A model generated the notes under the pieces. It was given only the letters and a program-made list of their open reading frames with translations. It did not search any database and was not told the origin of the DNA. A program made the translations under genes and the position numbers. DNA of 64,000 nt from Chelonoidis abingdonii (taxonomy: Eukaryota; Chordata; Testudines; Testudinidae): positions 16,535,566-16,599,565 of the forward strand of contig NC_133778.1 in the NCBI RefSeq assembly GCF_003597395.2. The letters are read 5' to 3'. Positions 10,500 through 22,335 of the stretch are shown piece by piece (the stretch's first letter is position 1; every line of letters starts with the position of its first letter).

Positions 10500-11250
10500 C
10501 CAAATCCAGCAGCCAAAGAGAAGAAATCAGGCCGAAGTAAAGAAAATTGTTAGAATTAGGCATTATTGAAAAATCCTACACAGTGTGCAGTCCAATCGTT
10601 TCTAGTGCCCAAACCTGATGGTACCACGAAATTCTGTAATGACTTTCGCCGACTGAATGAATATCCCAATTTGATGCATACCCCGTATCACGCATCGACG
10701 AACTGGTTGACCGACTGGGTAGTGCCCGATTCTTGACTACACTGGATCTGACAAAAGGGTATTGGCAGATTCCCCTGACCAAAGAAGCTAAAGAAAAAAC
10801 AGCGTTCTCCACCCCAGATGGGCTTTCCAGTACACTGTCCTTCCTTTTGGGTTACATGGGGCCCAAGCCACATTCCAGCGCCTCATGGATAAGCTGCTGC
10901 AGCCCTATGCTATTATTGCACTGCATACCTAGATGATGTCATCATCCATACGCCGACTGGGGAACTCACTTGGAGAAAGTTGAGGCAGTACTATGCATCT
11001 TAAGGCGGGCTGGCCTCACCACTAATCCTGCTAAATGTGCCATTAGGAGTAGCAGAGGCTAGGTACCTGGGATATATTGTAGGAAGGGGTATAGTGAAGC
11101 CCCAAACTTATAAGCTAGAGGTGATTTAAAACTGGCCCCGTCCGACCCGAAAGAAGCAGGTCTGTGCATTCCTAGGCATGGTAGGCTGCTACCAACGTTT
11201 TATTCCCACTTCGCCAGTAGGGCAAGTCCTCTAACGACTTGGTGAAGGCC
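10500..11250 (+). pseudogene. pol: reverse transcriptase, frameshifted
   Basis: RT blocks are read across several frames: 'KPDGTTKFCNDFRRLNE' near 10610-10660, 'TTLDLTKGYWQIPL' near 10735-10775 (the motif A Asp region), a Q-A-T-F-Q-R-L-M-D block near 10870-10895, and Y-L-D-D-V-I-I-H at 10926-10949 with the catalytic Asp pair intact. Downstream are 'LGYIVGRGIVKPQTYKLE' near 11065-11120 and the F-L-G-M-V-G-Y-Y block of the connection region near 11170. Single-base indels separate almost every block, so no protein longer than about 70 residues survives. In a live element this enzyme makes the cDNA. Its position after integrase is what sets the element apart. Confidence 0.85.
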
Positions 11251-11329
11251 CGCAGGTCCAGACATGGTGAAGTGGACCGACGCAGCAGAGGGGGCATTTT
11301 TTAGACCTTCGGAGAGCCCTCTGTAATGA

Positions 11330-11747
11330 CCTCATATTCATAGCCCTGGACTTTACCAGGAATTTATTTTACAGACAGATGCTTCTGAGGTGGGATTGGG
11401 GGGTTCTGTCACAAATGATTGGAGAAGAACAACCCGATCCTCTACCTAACAGAAAGCTGCTCCCAAGAGAACAGAAGTATCAGTAGTCGAGAGAGAATGC
11501 CTTGCTGTCAAATGGGCCATGGAGACACTGCATTATTACCTCTTAGGCCAGCGATTTACTCTTCTGGTGGACCATGCACCCCTCCAGTGGAAGCAGAGAA
11601 ATAAGAAGAATGCAAGATCACCAGGTGGTTCATCCCTCCAACCATTCCATTCCGCATACGCACAGGGCTGGATGCACCATGGCAACGCTGATGGTCTTTC
11701 ACGAGCACACTGCCCTGGCGTCCCAAGTTGCCCAACCCTATGGTGTT
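11330..11747 (+). pseudogene. pol: RNase H domain, frameshifted
   Basis: The region contains 'LQTDASEVGLGG' near 11370-11405 (first catalytic Asp), a degenerate E-R-E-C-L-A-V-K-W-A segment near 11485-11520 (catalytic Glu), 'METLHYYLLGQRFTLLVDHA' from 11519 (third acidic residue in V-D-H-A) and 'HGNADGLSRAHC' near 11680-11715 (last Asp). The last two lie in one 76-codon frame at 11519-11749. The domain is the final pol module, ending immediately before the polypurine tract, as expected for a pol that ends in RNase H because integrase has moved upstream. Confidence 0.85.
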
Positions 11748-11764
11748 GAGCGGGGGGCGGGATA
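11748..11764 (+). other. Polypurine tract
   Basis: GAGCGGGGGGCGGGATA lies directly before the 3' LTR start TGTGATGG. A purine tract at this exact place primes plus-strand DNA synthesis in LTR elements, and its position independently fixes the LTR boundary. It is interrupted by single pyrimidines. Confidence 0.8.
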
Positions 11765-12427
11765 TGTGATGGGGCAAGGCCAGATGCCTACAGTAAAGTA
11801 CTGAGGAATAGGTATGTTAGCCCCAGGTTAAACAATCCCTAGTACCATGGTAACCAAATGGCAGTTGCTCCAGGTTAATCAAGGCATCTGGGGCCAATTA
11901 AGATCTTCTAGAAGGCAGTGGAGATAGCTACATTGATTAGAACATCTACAGCCAATCAAGGCAGGCTAATCAGGGCACCTGGGTTTAAAAAGGAGCTCAC
12001 TCCAGTCAGGCGGGAGAGCCAGAGGAGGGAAGCACGTGTGAGGAGCTGGGAGCAAGGGGCGCAAGGAGCTGAGACTGAGAGGGTGTGCTACTGGAGGATT
12101 GAGGAATTATCAGAAAATTAAGATATCAGACACCAGGAGGAAGGTCCTGTGGTGAGGATAAAGAAGGTGTTTGGAGGAGACCATGGGGAAGTAGCCCAGG
12201 GAGTTGTAGCTGTCATGCAGCTGTTACAGGAGGCACATCCACAGGGCCCTGGGCTGGAACCTGGAGTAGAGGGCAGGTCCGGGTTCCCCTCAAACCTCCC
12301 AACTCCTGATCAGACACAGGAGGAGCTGACCCAGATTGTTGGTTCCACCAGAGGGGAAGATCACTGGGGTGAGCAAATTCGCCAATAAGCACAGGATCCA
12401 CCAAGGTAAAGGAGGAACTTTGTCACA
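11765..12427 (+). repeat. 3' LTR (663 bp)
   Basis: It begins TGTGATGGGGC and ends GTCACA, giving short inverted termini TGTGA/TCACA, and is followed by GTAT (12428-12431), the right target duplication. A TTTAAAAAGG box lies near 11984. Its first third matches 6463-6692 and its remainder matches the reverse complement of 7167-7665. Confidence 0.9.
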
Positions 12428-12431
12428 GTAT

Positions 12432-15400
12432 CTATTTGCACACTGAGCCAAATGTTAATCAAGAGACTGCAAAATCCTCAAGAGATAAATGGCAGGAAGA
12501 GATCCTGTTTATGAGTAAAGACAATGGATTGTTGGGGTATAATGCTGGCTGTAAAAAGGCTAGAAAGACTTTGGGTGAACATTGCTCTGAAAGATATGAA
12601 AGTATCTAGATAAGTAAGTGTAGTGGTAGAATGTTTGTTATGATTTTATTTTATATGTAACCATTTGTTTCCAATATTTCCACTTGCTATTACATGAATC
12701 TCTCTGCTTTTTTAAATAAATCTAGACATGTCAATAGCGAAAACAAGAATAAGTGCTGTGTGTTAAGTGGAGTGGTGATTTGAAGTAAAATTGGTAAGCT
12801 GGGGTATACTATTTCTTTAGAGGCAACAAATCTGTGAATACTGCGAATGTTCAATTGACCAGGGGCTGGATGCTCCAGAGACATGATCGGAGGGCTCTGG
12901 AGGTGCTTATCACTAGCTTGTAGAGAAAGAAAGGTCTGCATGGGCCTAGAGGGGAGTGCTTGTGTTGTCTGAGGAGTCAGGGAGCTGACCCATGGCAGCT
13001 ACAGAGGAGACTTTCTCATGCTAAGGGCAGGTGACAGCGAGGTGCATCACAAACCTGAGTACCCCTGGGCATCACTGTATTTAACTCAAATACCCGATTT
13101 CTAACTGTTTACGATTCTATACCTTGTCCCTTCAACTAAGAGCTGAAAAAGCTTTTATTCCAGTTCTCTGGATCCTCCAAAGAGGCTATCAGCAGAAAAA
13201 AGGAGGACCAAACTTAATATCTGAGGTGGATGTTTAAAAAAGCCACCACAAAAAAAGATTCCTTCTACCATCCAAAATATTACCAAACAGAAAAAGGCAC
13301 AACCTCTACTCGCTTTTAAAAAGTTATTTTAGAAGTCACCTTTAATTCGTGAATATGATTTACTGCTTCCAGCTGGATTCACATAGATAGGATACTAAAA
13401 GAAAAATTCGTTTGCTTTTATTTGAAATTTTGATATGTTCCAGGATATGAAATACAGTCAGAATATTACTAGTAAATACCTTTGATAAGTATGCAAACAA
13501 AAAGAAAACAAAAACAAAACAACCTCCTCCCCACACACCTCCATGCGCTGCAACTATACAAGCAATAAAGATTCTGAAGACTAAATTTTGCCCTAGAAAG
13601 TATGTGACCAATTCCCATGGGCTTCAATAAGCATACCGCTCACATTATTAAGTACAAATCTTATGTGGTCTGTTCACTTCTGTATTCCAATTGTATTTCA
13701 CTGCAGCTTGGTATCTTTCCTTTTTATTTTTTACTTTTTTAAAAATATTAAAAGTACCTTATTTTTAACCCCACTGAGTTTTTTGTGGTTCTCTTTAATA
13801 GTACACACAAAATTTTCCTCTGACAAAAATGAAATGTCAATCACACCTTTTAACTTGGTGCTGATATCAAAGATCAAAATAATGAAGCTATTATAATTCA
13901 GAAAGTTGCACTCTTGCTCACTGTAGCAGCACAATAGCCCACTAACCTGACTGATCACTATACTTTGGCCAGTGTGACTTAAACACCAAAGTTTTTAACT
14001 CCATGTAAAGTGTAGGTGTCAGGTTATTTTTTGATGGCAGAATGTGGGAGCTGATGCTCCTACTGTATGCTAAGACACCTACCTCTTCTACAAAACAAGT
14101 TCTCGACAGGTAGTGTAGGCCTGGTGAACCAGCAGTCATGCTCAGAAATATTCTGTTCGCTAATGGGTTTAATTTTTATCTTTGGCCGGAATCATGCTGG
14201 GTATAGAACTGAGGACTGGAGAACGAAAAGGATACATGAGAGTTTACATTTCTTGACAACTTACCTTGAAGCCAGTGACTGTAGCAAGTTATAAACTGAA
14301 CTCTTGTAACAATGTCACTTGAGTCCAGCATTAAACTACAAACCAGTTTCCATTTTGATTGGCAGTTAAAAAAAAACATAGCTACAATCACATCAGTATT
14401 AAGACATGACATTTGTTTATGATCTCAAATGGGGGCCCCTATTCCGCTGCTCTGAAATACTGCAGCTCCCTAATGTAAAGGGGTACAACACAGTAATTCT
14501 CTTCTCTTTTGTTATTTAATAGCAGGTGAAATGTTTTGGGGAATCTCCTTCAGTGGCAGGAGGCTCGGAACGTTAGTATCTGATGGGCCTTTGGTTGAAA
14601 AAGCGAGGTAGCTCAGAATAACAGAGAGAAGAACTAATTCTGAAAGCAGACCCCTTGAGAGGAAGTGAGAGAGCAAAGTGAACAGAAAGCAGGGTAATGT
14701 CTGTGCGAACAGTAAGAAAAATGACAGAGACAGGAAATGAAGATGCCAAGAGACACAGGAAAGAAGCAAAGGCAGATTAAGCACTACTTGAAGAGGCAAA
14801 CATGTACCCATTTCTCACTGAGTGGAGTTTATCAGGATTTGGAATTAATGGCAGACCTAATATTTTCATTTAAATAGAATATTTATTTTTCCCCCCAAGT
14901 ATATTCTAATCTCTGAAGACCCCATCCAGTTAGACCTAGAGTCACCGCTTCAGGAAAAAGTGAGATGAACAGATTTAAGGACCTTGATCCATGTGCCATA
15001 TTGGCTTCATACATACCAGTTCACTGGGTGAGGGTCAGTGCATACATAACTGATACACCAGCTCCAGAGGCTACGGTAGTCCTGAACCTCCGTGGCCTGG
15101 TGGTGGTGGTGGGTTCCTCCTTTACGGAGAAGTCTGCACATATCCCAGTTACTTAGGCTGCATGTTGAGTGTATGATTTTCTATAAGGCAATAACTAATT
15201 ACTGCCGAGAAGTGGGTAGTGAAGGGTATATTAGTAATACCGAGAAACTTGGTTTAAACAACCAGTTGGGGGAGCAAAGACTGGTTGCTTAACAGAGGTG
15301 GTCTCCTAAGAAAGCGAAGTAGAATTGTACTCATATTTGGGGGATACTTTGCAGCTGGTTTAAGATATCAGGCTGTCTAATAAGGATAATCTCTTGCGCA

Positions 15401-17379
15401 GACTTTGTTTTCTCTCTGCAGTGCAAAGATTCACAGACTGATCATTCAGTCCCTCACATACTAGTTAAATTAACAAAGTCAAAGTTACTCTGAAATTTTA
15501 ATTTCCTTTAAAAAACTGACATCTAAGTTTCCTGTTGCAGCTTTCTTTAAACTACTGCCCTCTGAAAAAGTCAGCTCAAAACTTCTCTGCAGCCATAGAA
15601 CACTAAATTAGACCTGCAGTAATCTACTAAACCTGAATGCCACACATCCATGTGCAAGTGGCAATCTTGCAGCTATACTAGAGAGCAAGGAAATTGTCTC
15701 AGTACAGGTGTTTCCTTATCTGATTTATATGGTTACTCTTAGAGGATCTGTATAACGGATACATATGTATGAAGGCTATAAAAGCAGGTATCAGAAAGAA
15801 CACTACACATTGTATTAGATGCAGTGCCATTACTTGTAGTCTTTCAAGCCAAACTAATTTGTTTATGGACTGTGGGTTAACATTACAGTGTGAACATAGA
15901 CTGCAATCCTTACACAGATCAAGGTATCCCATTTTAGGATTGGATTGATGGCCCAGAGAGATCACAATCAGAATGAAGGTGCCATCCTGATCTATTATGT
16001 ACGTAAGGTTATGTTTTGAAATAAAATACTAGTGAAAATCCCCAAGATTCTGGAACTAAATAGATTCCAGACAACAAAACATGTCTTCTCTCCCTACCTA
16101 TAACACTAGGTCGTAACTCTGAGTAGCTAAAAATTGTTATTCAGTCACAAAAAAGTAAATGATAAATTAGTCTCAGTGTTTGATTTCTATTATCCAGACC
16201 ATGCCTTTCCTTTCTACGTTGGGGTGGATTTGAATGCTAAGACCATCTGAGCATGAAGCAAAATTCAGGAACTTGAAAAATCTACTGCTGAAGCTCCAAA
16301 GTGGTAAAACCAACATTTACAGTCCAAATGATTTTGTACTATAAAGACTGGCAATTGAGTCAAGACGTTCAGTGCAAGAATGTCAAGTTTTAGATGTGAT
16401 CAACAGAATTTCTAAATTCTATATACTATGTAACAGAATGTCAGACAACTAATCTTTCTCTATGCTCAGATTTTACAAGTTGATCAGAAGTGACAAGTTC
16501 ATTTTGAATGTACTCGACCCACTTTAGAACCTAGAGCACTAAAGTAAGCACTATTGTAAGTCAGGTTGCACAAAATCATTGCTTCCTGTATAAACTGGAG
16601 CTTTTACAGGCATAGATTGTTAAAAAAACAAAAAACATTTTTCATTATGTTTGATGTTTGGAATACACACGATAGTTCAAATATTCAACCCCAAACGTAT
16701 GAATAAGAGGTTATGTCACATGATGAACACTGACAAGACTTTTGTTTTAAAATCTGTTTAATGAGTTCTTAAAGAGAAAAAAAACAAAAATGGACATGTT
16801 TACTGATTTTTTTCTACTAGTTTATTAATGGATTACTATGTGAAGTGATCATTTGGAAGCAAGATGGCTAGAAATAACAGAGGCCAAATGTTTGTAATGA
16901 ATTAAGAACAATAGTCAATATCTATAAATTCAACGTCTGGAGTGTTATTGTTTTAAAGTTTTACTCGCTCCATTATGCACAAACTAAATCTTTAGAAGCC
17001 ATGTGCATTCAAGGTCACACCTTAAATTTTGAGACACTTACAAAGAATATTGTACATACACACCTCATTCTCTACAACTACCTTTGTCTGTCAGGCTCCA
17101 CTAATTTTGAAACAAAATTCTCAAAGTCATCTTGCTTTAATTGAACTCCCCCATTTAACTCAATGTCACTACTCGTTGACTGTTTCTTAAGCGATACAAG
17201 GAGACGTGACTCTATACTTATTGTCCTAACGTACTAAAACAATGTAACTTGTAAGCCACTTTTGGCAGCACCCCCAAAAACACCCTAAACCTAAATTTCC
17301 TGAATTTAAGCCTTAAAAAAAATAAAAATAAAAATCACTTGAACAGTTTTTCCATGTATTTTTAATCAGTCTGGCCATT
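12432..17379. other. Unique noncoding sequence
   Basis: Nearly 5 kb with no recognised gene or named repeat on either strand. It is AT-rich, with small homopolymer tracts such as the A-rich run at about 17314-17335. Open frames up to about 100 codons occur but show no domain, coding periodicity or splice context I can support. Confidence 0.5.
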
Positions 17380-18560
17380 GTAGGAAGGCATTCTCAAAAG
17401 AGGGTCTTGCAATATGCCTTATGAGTGGTCACAGTCTGGATTACTTTGACCTCCACACTCAAACCTCCCCAAGCTAGAACACTAATACTTCATCCTGAAT
17501 TTCAAGAACTGCATTGCTCCAGAGCAGCGTAGCTGTCTTGCTAGGTACAGGATGGAGATGTGGTTCTGAGGTATTGATGACTTTGAAAATCAGGACTAAG
17601 ATCTTGAACTGGCAATGGAATCAGACTGGGAGCCAGGAGAGGGAGTGGAACACATGGGTGAGGTACCTGCAGCAGCTTGTCCTGTTGAGGTAGTGGGAAT
17701 CCTCTTCCTGCACAAAACTGGAGTCTCTGCTTTGCTTCTAAGGTCAGCCCTGGTACAGTACGTTACAGTGATCCAATGTGGAGATAACAAATGCATGGAT
17801 AAGTGTGCCCAGATCCAGAAAGAACTGGAGTTTCTTAACCAGCTACAGATGAAAGGTGTTTTTTTTATTTTCCTGTGCTGATGCTATTTTATCTTTTAGT
17901 CAAACATGACTTTGATGGAAAAGGAGGACAATGTCCAGCTTAGTTCTTAAGTGTATTTCCCTGCTTCCAACAGTATCACTTCTGTCTTGGCTGGACTGAG
18001 TTTGAGCCAGCTGCTCTTCATAGATATTTATTTCATGTACACATTGGCACATGCTTGTGATGCTGTTAGTTGCCTTGGTGCAAAAGAAAACAGACAGGTA
18101 GGTGTCAATGGTACACCATTGGCACCAGTGCCCCAGATGTCTTACCATCTCCGTAAGTAGTCATGTAAATACTGAAGAGGAGGGAAAACACAATGGATCC
18201 TCAAGGGACCTCACAGGGCAGGGCCTTTGGGATGAAAAGCATCACTACTCTCTGTCTCCGGTTGGAGAGGAATGATTTGAGCCACTGTAGTTCTGCTCTG
18301 TCTACTCTAGTTATGTCATGAATGTGAGTGGAAAAGGAGCACCCTATGCTTGGCTGCAGCCAAAACTACAGGCATATCAAACAGTATGTGCATTAAGATT
18401 AAGTCTCTCTCCGTTTCCAGGAGGAGATCATCTTTTAGTGTACCTGATTGCAATATATCCAGCATGTTGACAAAATCACAAGATAGAGCTTGATTGTCAC
18501 TATTTTATCAATGATTTTGCCTAAGCCTGGGAGTTTGGAGATGGGATAGTAACTGGAAAG
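17380..18560 (-). pseudogene. Non-LTR retrotransposon (L2/Rex1-like) reverse transcriptase fragment
   Basis: Read on the minus strand from 18560 down, the frames give a W-L-K-S-F-L-S-N-R-R-Q-R block near 18280-18235, then a P-x-G-S-I-x-x-x-L-L-F-S-I-Y-M block near 18215-18165, where active elements have P-Q-G-S then L-F-N-I-Y. Next come a decayed D-D-T-Q-L region and a K-L-S-P-A-K-T-E block near 17990-17960. This order is the palm-to-thumb region of LINE reverse transcriptases. Stops and shifts are frequent. The stretch down to about 17380 is probably the 3' part of the same copy. The clade cannot be settled by eye; L2, Rex1 and CR1 relatives are possible. Confidence 0.65.
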
Positions 18561-19990
18561 GTTTGCTGAGTTCAGTGCAGGCTTTTGGGGGATTGCATAG
18601 GCAATTACATTCTTCTTACAGTAGCTTCTCTGAAAAGTTTCTCTGGATTATTTATTAGCAATGGGCAATTTTGTACTTCTCTGGCTTTCACCAACCAGAA
18701 GAAATGTGAACAGCTCTACAATGCACCTTAATCCTAACTGGCAACATTCTTGCTAATCCAGTTTTAGGTACAATTCTTACGTAAAGAGAGAGAGAGAGAG
18801 AGAGAGAGGCCAAGCTGCATATCGTCTGAGATAAGAACAGAACGAAGGCCAAATTCACCACCGTCCTTCAGAGTAGGAAGCATCATCAGTGAGTTCTAAG
18901 GAGCAGTGTCCCCTGAAAAATATACTTCCTGCCTTGCTCTAGCAGCTGAAAGGGACCGCTCAGATCCCCACCAAGATGCTGCCCCTGGACTCTGTTTGGA
19001 GGTTTCACATTTCATATTATTTATATTGATATTATCATAGCACCTATAAGGTTCGGATGAAAGAACATGATATTTTGGTGTTCTTACTTTCACTTGTCTA
19101 CCTGGAAAAAGGGGGACCCAAGGTGTTCTCCCGCCTTGCCTCTTGCAAGGATCCCTTCCTTGCCCCTCTCCCCCCAACCTATGACTTTTGACAAAGGATA
19201 GCTATGTTCCCCCACACACACGTGCATGCTTCTGAAAGGGGGAACGTCTCCCCTAGGTCACCCACATACTTTGGCCAGTCACAGCTTTCACAGCTTCAGT
19301 ATGGACAAGTTTACATGACTTTGGTCACTGTGGACACAAGCAGTTAAAATAATCAGTCTTTGGTTCTTGCATCCGCCTATACTTGGAATCTGCATTTGTT
19401 ATTTCCATCTATTGGAGCCACTCTGTGAGAATGAAGCAAAAGGGAAAAGACCCTTCCTATCCTGTTCCCCTGCAGGAGTTTTTAAAGCAGCAAGAGAGAA
19501 ACACGCATGGCTGTGATAAGTTTCACAGAGCGTGACCAGAATCCTGTTGTTTTCAAGGTACTGGTTTTATAGTCTCTCTAGAGGAAGTTCTCTACACCCC
19601 ACTAGGATCTGGATTTTTTTAAGCCCCGCTTACATCTCCTACTGCACTTTGTGGAGAGCACACACAAATACACTTGAAGGTACTGCCAGTGAAGCAGAGC
19701 CAGAGGAAGAGTTTAGCAGAATAGGAACCTATTCAGGCAAATCATGGGGTTTTTTTGGTTTTTTTTTGACTGTTCAAGGGGGTTTCGAAGGAAACCCATA
19801 TCGGAAGAATGTTATCGTATTCAAGCTCTGATCAGATGTGCTGGTGGGTCTGTTTGCAGAATGGAATGATGGTCTATTCTCTGCTGCTATTGAGACGCCA
19901 AGCAGAAGGTTTATAGCAGTGTCTACATAACAGAAGAAGAGATGTAATCAAAGTGCCAGAAGGTTCTGGGAAATTCTGTTGCAGCTAGAG
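18561..19990. other. Noncoding; (AG)n microsatellite
   Basis: No gene is recognised. A pure AG dinucleotide tract runs 18785-18808. The end of the stretch, AGCTAGAG at 19983-19990, is the left target duplication of the adjacent hAT element. Confidence 0.6.
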
Positions 19991-20660
19991 CAGGAGTGGG
20001 CAAGCTTTTTGGCCTGAAGGCCACATCAGGTTTCCAAAATTGTATAGAGCCGCCCCCCGCCTCCCATCCAACTCCCCCTGCTTCTCACCCCCGATGCCCC
20101 CCCCCGGACTCCTGCCCCATCCAACCCCCACCTTTCCCTGTCTCCTGACGGCACCCCGCTGCCCCATCCAAACCCCCTCTCCTTCTTGATGTCATCCCCC
20201 CAACCCCTGCCCTCATTCAATGTCCCTGTTCCCCGCCCTCTGACTGCCCTGACCCCTATCTACACCCCCATCCCCCTAAGCTCCACCCTGAACTCTCCTG
20301 CCCTCTATCCAACCTCCCCATTCTCTGCCCCCTTACCGCGCTGCCTGGAGCACTGGTGGCTTGCAGTACTACAGTTGTGCTGCCCAGAGCAGCAGGACAG
20401 GTAGCCATGCCGCCCAGCTGGATCCAGCCATGCCACCACGCAGCACAGAGCTCAGAGCACCGGGTCAGGCTGCGGCTCTGCAGCTGCACTGCCCAGTGAG
20501 ACCTCGCAGTCCTGCTGCCTCGAGCATTGCAGTGGTGGCACAGTGAGCTGAGGCTGCAGTGGAGGAGGCTATTCTCCCAGGCCAGGAGCTCAGGTGCCAG
20601 GCAGGAGCTCAGGTGCCAGGCAGGAGGGTCCTCCCATGGGCTGTAGTTTGCCTACCTCTG
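19991..20660. mobile_element. hAT-type nonautonomous transposon, 670 bp
   Basis: The left end CAGGAGTGGGCAAGC and the inward-read right end CAGAGGTAGGCAAAC are inverted repeats. A perfect 8-bp duplication AGCTAGAG flanks the element at 19983-19990 and 20661-20668. Both features are diagnostic of hAT transposons. The interior has no transposase; about 20045-20345 is a very C-rich strand, and a 19-bp unit, GGAGCTCAGGTGCCAGGCA, is repeated in tandem near 20585-20623. Open frames inside are low-complexity artefacts. Confidence 0.9.
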
Positions 20661-20668
20661 AGCTAGAG

Positions 20669-21445
20669 AGAGCATTTAGAAAATTACAGCAACAGAAAGC
20701 TCAAGAAATGGGCAGTGAGGTTGAAAAATTAACAAGATGAATAATAAAGCATGATCAAGGAAGGAAGCAGAGCTGAGAAAGGATAACATACAAGGTAAAA
20801 ACTGCCCCAGGAAGACAATGAAATAATGAATGTGACAAGGTAAGTGTGCGATTGTGAAATATTTGAAACACATTTTAATTTATATTGCACATATAAAAAA
20901 ATTCAAATTTACATAAACCACTCAGCACTGCAGCCACAAGAATAAGTCCATGTCATCCATCCTTAGTTATAAATGCATCGGTAATTTTAATATTTAAGTC
21001 TGTCTGGAAGGTAGTAAGTAAATTTCAGATTGGGTTCTTGGTTGTCCCAGGCTGCTGGACAATAGGATTTTTTCCCTCTAGTACGTCTGTTCTTGAAAGG
21101 ATGACCCTACTTATCAGGAATAGAAAGGGTCTGTCTACAGAGCAATCCTAAGCACTTTCTCCCTTCAAAAAAAATACCCTGCCTAACCCAAGGGAATGAG
21201 GGACAAAACTATCCTCAACCTAATACGCTATCACTCAAATAATACTCAATAAAGGATTAGAGATTTATATGGTTAGTCACATAAAACAGTATGAAAATGT
21301 ACATAAAGGGCATAAATGCTTATGCTTCAGGGCATCAGCCAACTGCCTCTAGAGCAGAGTAACAAAAGTCCATGATCAGGTTTCTAGCACCTTCCTCTAA
21401 AGCAGCTGATGCTGAGTACTGTTGGAGGCAGTACTTCAGACCAGA
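20669..21445. other. Noncoding sequence
   Basis: No gene or repeat is recognised between the hAT element and the CR1 fragment. Confidence 0.5.
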
Positions 21446-22190
21446 CATAAGACCATAAGAATGGCCAAACTAGGCCAGACCAATGGCCCATCTATCCCAA
21501 CATCTTATCTTCCAACAGTGGCCAATGCCAGATGCTTCAAAGTAAATGAACAGAATAGGGCAATTATCAAGTAATCCATTCAGTCCCAGCATATGGCAGT
21601 GAGAGGCTTAGGGACACCCAGAGCATGGGGTCGCATCCCTGACCATCTTGGCTAATAGCCATTGATGGACTCACCCTCCAGGAATTTATAGAGTTCTTTT
21701 TTGAACCCAGTTATCCTTTTGACCTTCACAACATCCCCTAGCAATGAGTGCCTATTAATCTGCTGCCTATTAATTCCATTGGTTCTTGTGTTATGCAAAG
21801 GGAAAGATAACACTTCCTTATTCACTTTTTCTACAGCATTCATGATTTTATACACCTCTATCATATCCCCACTTAGTCACCTCTTTGCCAACCTAAACAG
21901 TCCCAGTCTTGTTAATCTCTCCTCATAAAGAAGTTGTTACATTCTCTTAATTATTTCTGTTGCCCTTCCTTGTACCTTTTCCATTCCTAATGATCTTTCC
22001 TGAGACAGGACTTCCAGAACTGCATGCAGCAGTCCAGGTGTGGGAATGCCGTAGTTTTATATAACAGCCTTATGAAATTGTCTTATCTTTCCTAAAGGTT
22101 CCTAACATTGCTAGCTTTTTTAGCTGTCAGACCATGAGTATGATACTACTAGGGCCAGGCCACCAGTATGATCCAGAATGGCAATTCCTA
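21446..22190 (-). pseudogene. CR1 LINE, 3' end of ORF2 and 3' UTR
   Basis: The plus strand starts with the familiar turtle CR1 terminus (AAGACCATAAGAATGGCC, then CAGTGGCCAATGCCAG), which is the 3' end of a minus-strand element. Read on the minus strand, a 70-codon frame (21864-21652) covers the conserved C-terminal region: an I-E-V-Y-K-I-M-N block, T-R-x-x-G, a V-V-K-V-K-R-I-T-G-F-K-K-E-L segment and a terminal L-E-G. Upstream, at about 21925-21865, is a degraded Y-E-E-R-L-x-R-L-G-L-F block. The copy is 5'-truncated, as most CR1 insertions are. Confidence 0.85.
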
Positions 22191-22194
22191 TGTA

Positions 22195-22335
22195 TTTAGC
22201 ACTATTTTAGCACCGCTCACCCAAGGATCACAAAATGCATAACAACCAACCATCCCTGGAATACTCTGGTGAGATAGGTAGGTATGCCCATTTACTAAGG
22301 GGGAAATGGATGCACAATAATTAGGATTTGCGTAC
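22195..22335 (-). repeat. MIR-like SINE fragment
   Basis: The sequence has the order 'CCAAGGATCACAAAATGC', a gap, 'GGTAGGTATGCCCATTTACT', then AAATGGATGCACA. This corresponds to the complement of the MIR core-SINE region. It is short and diverged. Confidence 0.5.

Larger units (their letters stand above)
6463..12427 (+). mobile_element. Gmr1-like Ty3/Gypsy LTR retrotransposon, defective
   Basis: The element starts TGTGATGGGGC and ends TTTGTCACA. It is flanked by GTAT at 6459-6462 and 12428-12431, a perfect 4-bp target duplication. The 3' LTR (11765-12427) is intact in outline, and the first 230 bp of the 5' LTR match it at roughly 95 percent by eye. Recognisable domains, in order on the plus strand, are a SCAN-like capsid segment, a CCHC zinc knuckle, an aspartic protease, an HHCC plus DDE integrase with a GPY/F-like tail, a reverse transcriptase (YLDD) and RNase H, then a polypurine tract. 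Integrase before reverse transcriptase is the Gmr1 arrangement among Gypsy elements. Several frameshifts and stops, a catalytic substitution in integrase, an inverted block and an N gap make this copy nonautonomous. There is no env. Confidence 0.9.
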
